Positions 5,427 through 7,441 of a stretch of DNA of 7,441 bases are shown here, in pieces. Each line of letters starts with the position of its first letter. Within the stretch, counting starts at the first letter, position 1. The translations under genes and the position numbers were made by a program. The stretch is from an uncultured Hyphomicrobiales bacterium (GTDB lineage Bacteria; Pseudomonadota; Alphaproteobacteria; Rhizobiales; Beijerinckiaceae). The stretch lies in contig CAIWVR010000246.1 in NCBI GenBank assembly GCA_903916165.1, forward strand, positions 1 through 7,441. Reading direction: 5' to 3'. The notes beneath the pieces are model-generated. The model was not told the origin of the DNA. It worked only from the letters and a program-made list of their open reading frames with translations, and made no database searches.

Positions 5427-6482
5427 TCATACATTCCGATAGGTCTTGTACCAGTCGACGAAGGCGGCGACGCCGACTTCGATGGACGTATCCGGTTTGA
5501 AGCCCGTGGCCCTGGACAGTTCTGAAATGTCGGCGAAAGTGGCTGGAACGTCGCCCGGCTGCATGGGCAGCAGGTCGCGCTCGGCCTTGCGTCCGAAATT
5601 TTGCTCCAGCAATTCGACCACGCGCAGCACCTGCACCGGCTGGCCATTGCCAATATTATAGATGCGATAGGGAGCCGCACTTGACGCAGAATCCGGCGCA
5701 TGGCCGGACCAGGCCGGATTGGGTGTCGCCGTGACCCAGCAGCTGCGCACCACCCCTTCGACAATATCGTCGATATAGGTGAAGTCACGCTCCATATGGC
5801 CGGCATTGAACAGAGGGACCGGGCGGCCCTGCATGATGGCGTCTGCGAAGATGGTCATCATCATATCGGGGCGTCCCCACGGCCCATAGACCGTGAAGAA
5901 GCGCAGGCCGGTTGTCGGCAGCGCGAAAATATTGCTGAAGCTGTGCGCCATCAGCTCGTTGGCCTTCTTGCTCGCGGCGTAAAGCGTCAGCGGGTGGTCT
6001 GTGTTCTGGCTGACGCTGAAGGGCATTTGCGTGTTCGCGCCATAGACCGAACTCGTCGAGGCATAGACGAAGTGCTCGACGCCATGCAGGCGGCTCTGGT
6101 CGATGATATTGGTGAAGCCAACGAGATTGGACTGCACGTAAACATGCGGATTGGTGATGGAATAGCGCACGCCCGCCTGCGCCGCGAGATGGATTACATG
6201 GGTCGGGCGGAATGCGGCGAAAATGTCGGCGAGTTTTCCCAGATCGCAGATGTCGGTCTGGTGAAACGCATAGCGATTGCGCCCGTTCAGACGCGCCAGC
6301 CGGTCGTGCTTCAGGCGGACGTCGTAATAATCGGTGATGCTGTCGATGCCCGCGACGCTATAGCCCTGATCCAGAAGCCTGAGTGCGACGGCATGGCCGA
6401 TGAAGCCCGCGACGCCGGTGACCAGGACACGCTTTGTGCCTGAAGCCACGGAGGCGGGATCATGGTCATTGCTGCGGTCCAT
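5427..6482 (-). CDS. NAD-dependent epimerase, probable UDP-glucuronate 4-epimerase
   Basis: A 351-residue extended short-chain dehydrogenase that would interconvert UDP-glucuronate and UDP-galacturonate by C4 oxidation and reduction, supplying lipopolysaccharide or capsule precursors in the cytoplasm. The NAD-binding TGVAGFIG is at 22-29. DSITDYYDVRLKHDRL (47-62) is typical of this subfamily. The catalytic set is SSVYG (144-148) with Y168 and K172 of YAASK. LRFFTVYGPWGRPDM (193-207) is a strong hallmark of UDP-glucuronate epimerases, and FTYIDDIVEGVVR and YNIGNG follow. About 15 residues precede the Rossmann fold. The start is ATG at 6482-6480 with GAGG about 6 bases upstream; a GTG at 6497 would add five residues. 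The rhizobial homologue is LpsL. No other sugar-pathway gene is in the window, so the polysaccharide served is unknown; a 4-epimerase with another UDP-sugar is the alternative. Confidence 0.92.
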   Translation of the reverse strand: MDRSNDHDPASVASGTKRVLVTGVAGFIGHAVALRLLDQGYSVAGIDSITDYYDVRLKHDRLARLNGRNRYAFHQTDICDLGKLADIFAAFRPTHVIHLAAQAGVRYSITNPHVYVQSNLVGFTNIIDQSRLHGVEHFVYASTSSVYGANTQMPFSVSQNTDHPLTLYAASKKANELMAHSFSNIFALPTTGLRFFTVYGPWGRPDMMMTIFADAIMQGRPVPLFNAGHMERDFTYIDDIVEGVVRSCWVTATPNPAWSGHAPDSASSAAPYRIYNIGNGQPVQVLRVVELLEQNFGRKAERDLLPMQPGDVPATFADISELSRATGFKPDTSIEVGVAAFVDWYKTYRNV

Positions 6483-6726
6483 GCACGGCCTCGCCACCTG
6501 TGTCGGGGTTTCAAATCAGGCAAACCGATACCAGACTGGCGGTTGCAAACCAACTTGCGGTCGGAACCGGCGAGGCGAACGCGACAGGGGCGACAGATCA
6601 GAGGACCATGGTGGGGCGCCGGACGGCTGCTCCACCGTCACATGCCAGGGCCTGCTCCGGGCGAAGGGCCCAAAATTTCGCGCACATCTGCTTGCCATTC
6701 CACCCTGGTCCCAGGAACATGAGCAC
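6483..6726. other. divergent intergenic region
   Basis: This 244-base stretch separates the divergent epimerase and ClpP-fold genes and should hold both promoters. I see a small inverted repeat CCTGG-TC-CCAGG at 6704-6715 over the region that would contain the plus-strand ribosome binding site, but no recognisable regulator site or RNA gene. The open frames across it lack ribosome sites and recognisable content. Confidence 0.4.
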
Positions 6727-7441
6727 ATGATGCACAGCTGGCGGTTTGCCATGTCTTTCCTGTCCCTCCGACTGGTGCTCGCGGTGCTTTGCTGTGTCGT
6801 GGCATCGCCGGGGGGCCGTGCGGCTGAGATGACATTCCGGCTGGTTGATTTCGGCAATCCCGCCAAATGCCGCCAGTCCTGCCCGCAAGTGATCGCCGCG
6901 GAGGGCGAAATTGCCGCGCGCACTCCACAGGCTTTTGTGGATTTCATTGGCGCGCACATCGGCTCGGGTCGGCTGCATGCGATCGTTCTGATGCATTCGC
7001 AGGGCGGGCAGGTCGTCGCGTCCATGGAGTTGGGCCAGGCGTTCCGCACGATGGGCGCAGCGGTCATTGTGGCGCGGGCACCGCCCGGTCGGGCAGTTGC
7101 GGATGGCTCGGTCTCTCCCGGGCGCTGCTTTTCGGCCTGCGTCTATGCCTTGATGGGGGCGATCAAGCGTGTCGTGCCGTCCCAAAGTCGCGTTGGCGTC
7201 CATCGGATGTTCATATTCGAGGCGAATCGCAGCCCCGACAGCACAGCGGGCCCGTCGCGCGTCTATGCGACCCCGCAGATGGTCACACGGCTTGTGGCTT
7301 ATGCTGAAGCGATGGGGATCGATCCGGATTTGGTGTGGACGGCAGAGGCGATTGATCCGGACAAGATCAGAATTCTGTCAGGCGGCCACGTGCATGCCAC
7401 TCATCACGAGGACGACAACGGCCAGTGTGGGCAGCAGCACG
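6727..7441 (+). CDS. secreted ClpP/crotonase-fold protein (COG3904-like), 3' end beyond window
   Basis: An open frame from ATG at 6727 through the window end (238 residues visible). A signal peptide with core FLSLRLVLAVLCCVVAS and likely cleavage near GRAA-E predicts export. The mature part has the pattern of periplasmic ClpP/crotonase-fold proteins: HSQGGQV (90-96), matching the SPGGxV oxyanion-hole loop, then GRCFSACVYALMGA (132-145), where Ser136 sits like the ClpP nucleophile, then RVGVHRM (155-161) with His159, 23 residues later, close to the Ser-His spacing in ClpP. Cysteines at 48 and 52, and at 134 and 138, could form disulfides. Whether it is a protease is not known. Upstream is only a weak AGGA (6713-6716), so the ATG at 6730 or 6751 may be the true start. 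It is divergent from the epimerase across about 244 bases. Confidence 0.75.
   Translation, partial: MMHSWRFAMSFLSLRLVLAVLCCVVASPGGRAAEMTFRLVDFGNPAKCRQSCPQVIAAEGEIAARTPQAFVDFIGAHIGSGRLHAIVLMHSQGGQVVASMELGQAFRTMGAAVIVARAPPGRAVADGSVSPGRCFSACVYALMGAIKRVVPSQSRVGVHRMFIFEANRSPDSTAGPSRVYATPQMVTRLVAYAEAMGIDPDLVWTAEAIDPDKIRILSGGHVHATHHEDDNGQCGQQH

Noticed and set aside
5700..6443. Plus-strand open frame of 247 codons opposite the epimerase
   Set aside because: Shadow of the epimerase, which has all catalytic motifs; the antisense product has no recognisable domain.

Overview
The window looks like chromosomal DNA from a GC-rich alphaproteobacterium, most likely of the Hyphomicrobiales (rhizobial/methylotroph) group. 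The evidence is a bacterial btaAB betaine-lipid operon, an ArsR repressor with C-terminal cysteine pairs, a UDP-glucuronate 4-epimerase-type sugar epimerase, and a periplasmic ClpP/crotonase-fold protein of a kind common in rhizobia. The genus cannot be fixed from the sequence alone.

Layout. Positions 1-66 hold the probable last codons of an upstream gene and an intrinsic terminator. Positions 67-588 are non-coding and less GC-rich, with one perfect 13-bp hairpin. A tRNA-Val(TAC) follows at 589-664. Beyond it, on the minus strand, lies what appears to be a relic of an arsenic operon: an intact arsR-like repressor (936-1292) with a palindrome over its own start, followed by the first 35 codons of an ArsC-type arsenate reductase that ends in an early stop (836-943). 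A 90-residue unknown protein (1432-1704, minus) lies upstream of arsR.

On the plus strand a PhoH-family ATPase (1991-2743) is followed by a strong hairpin, then a candidate Pho box, then btaA-btaB (2907-4807). These two genes overlap by 4 bp and encode the two-step pathway that makes the phosphorus-free membrane lipid diacylglyceryl-trimethylhomoserine (DGTS). In rhizobia and Rhodobacter this lipid replaces phospholipids when phosphate is scarce. Convergent to btaB, on the minus strand, are a secreted SRPBCC (START-like) protein (4823-5380) and, upstream of it, a UDP-glucuronate 4-epimerase-like enzyme (5427-6482) for surface polysaccharide precursors. Divergent from the epimerase is a secreted ClpP/crotonase-like protein (6727 onward), cut by the window end.

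The clearest functional unit is the btaAB operon with its probable PhoB-dependent promoter. The most unusual unit is the decayed arsR-arsC pair beside the tRNA gene. I see no CRISPR array, insertion sequence or complete mobile element, and no convincing new multi-gene system.
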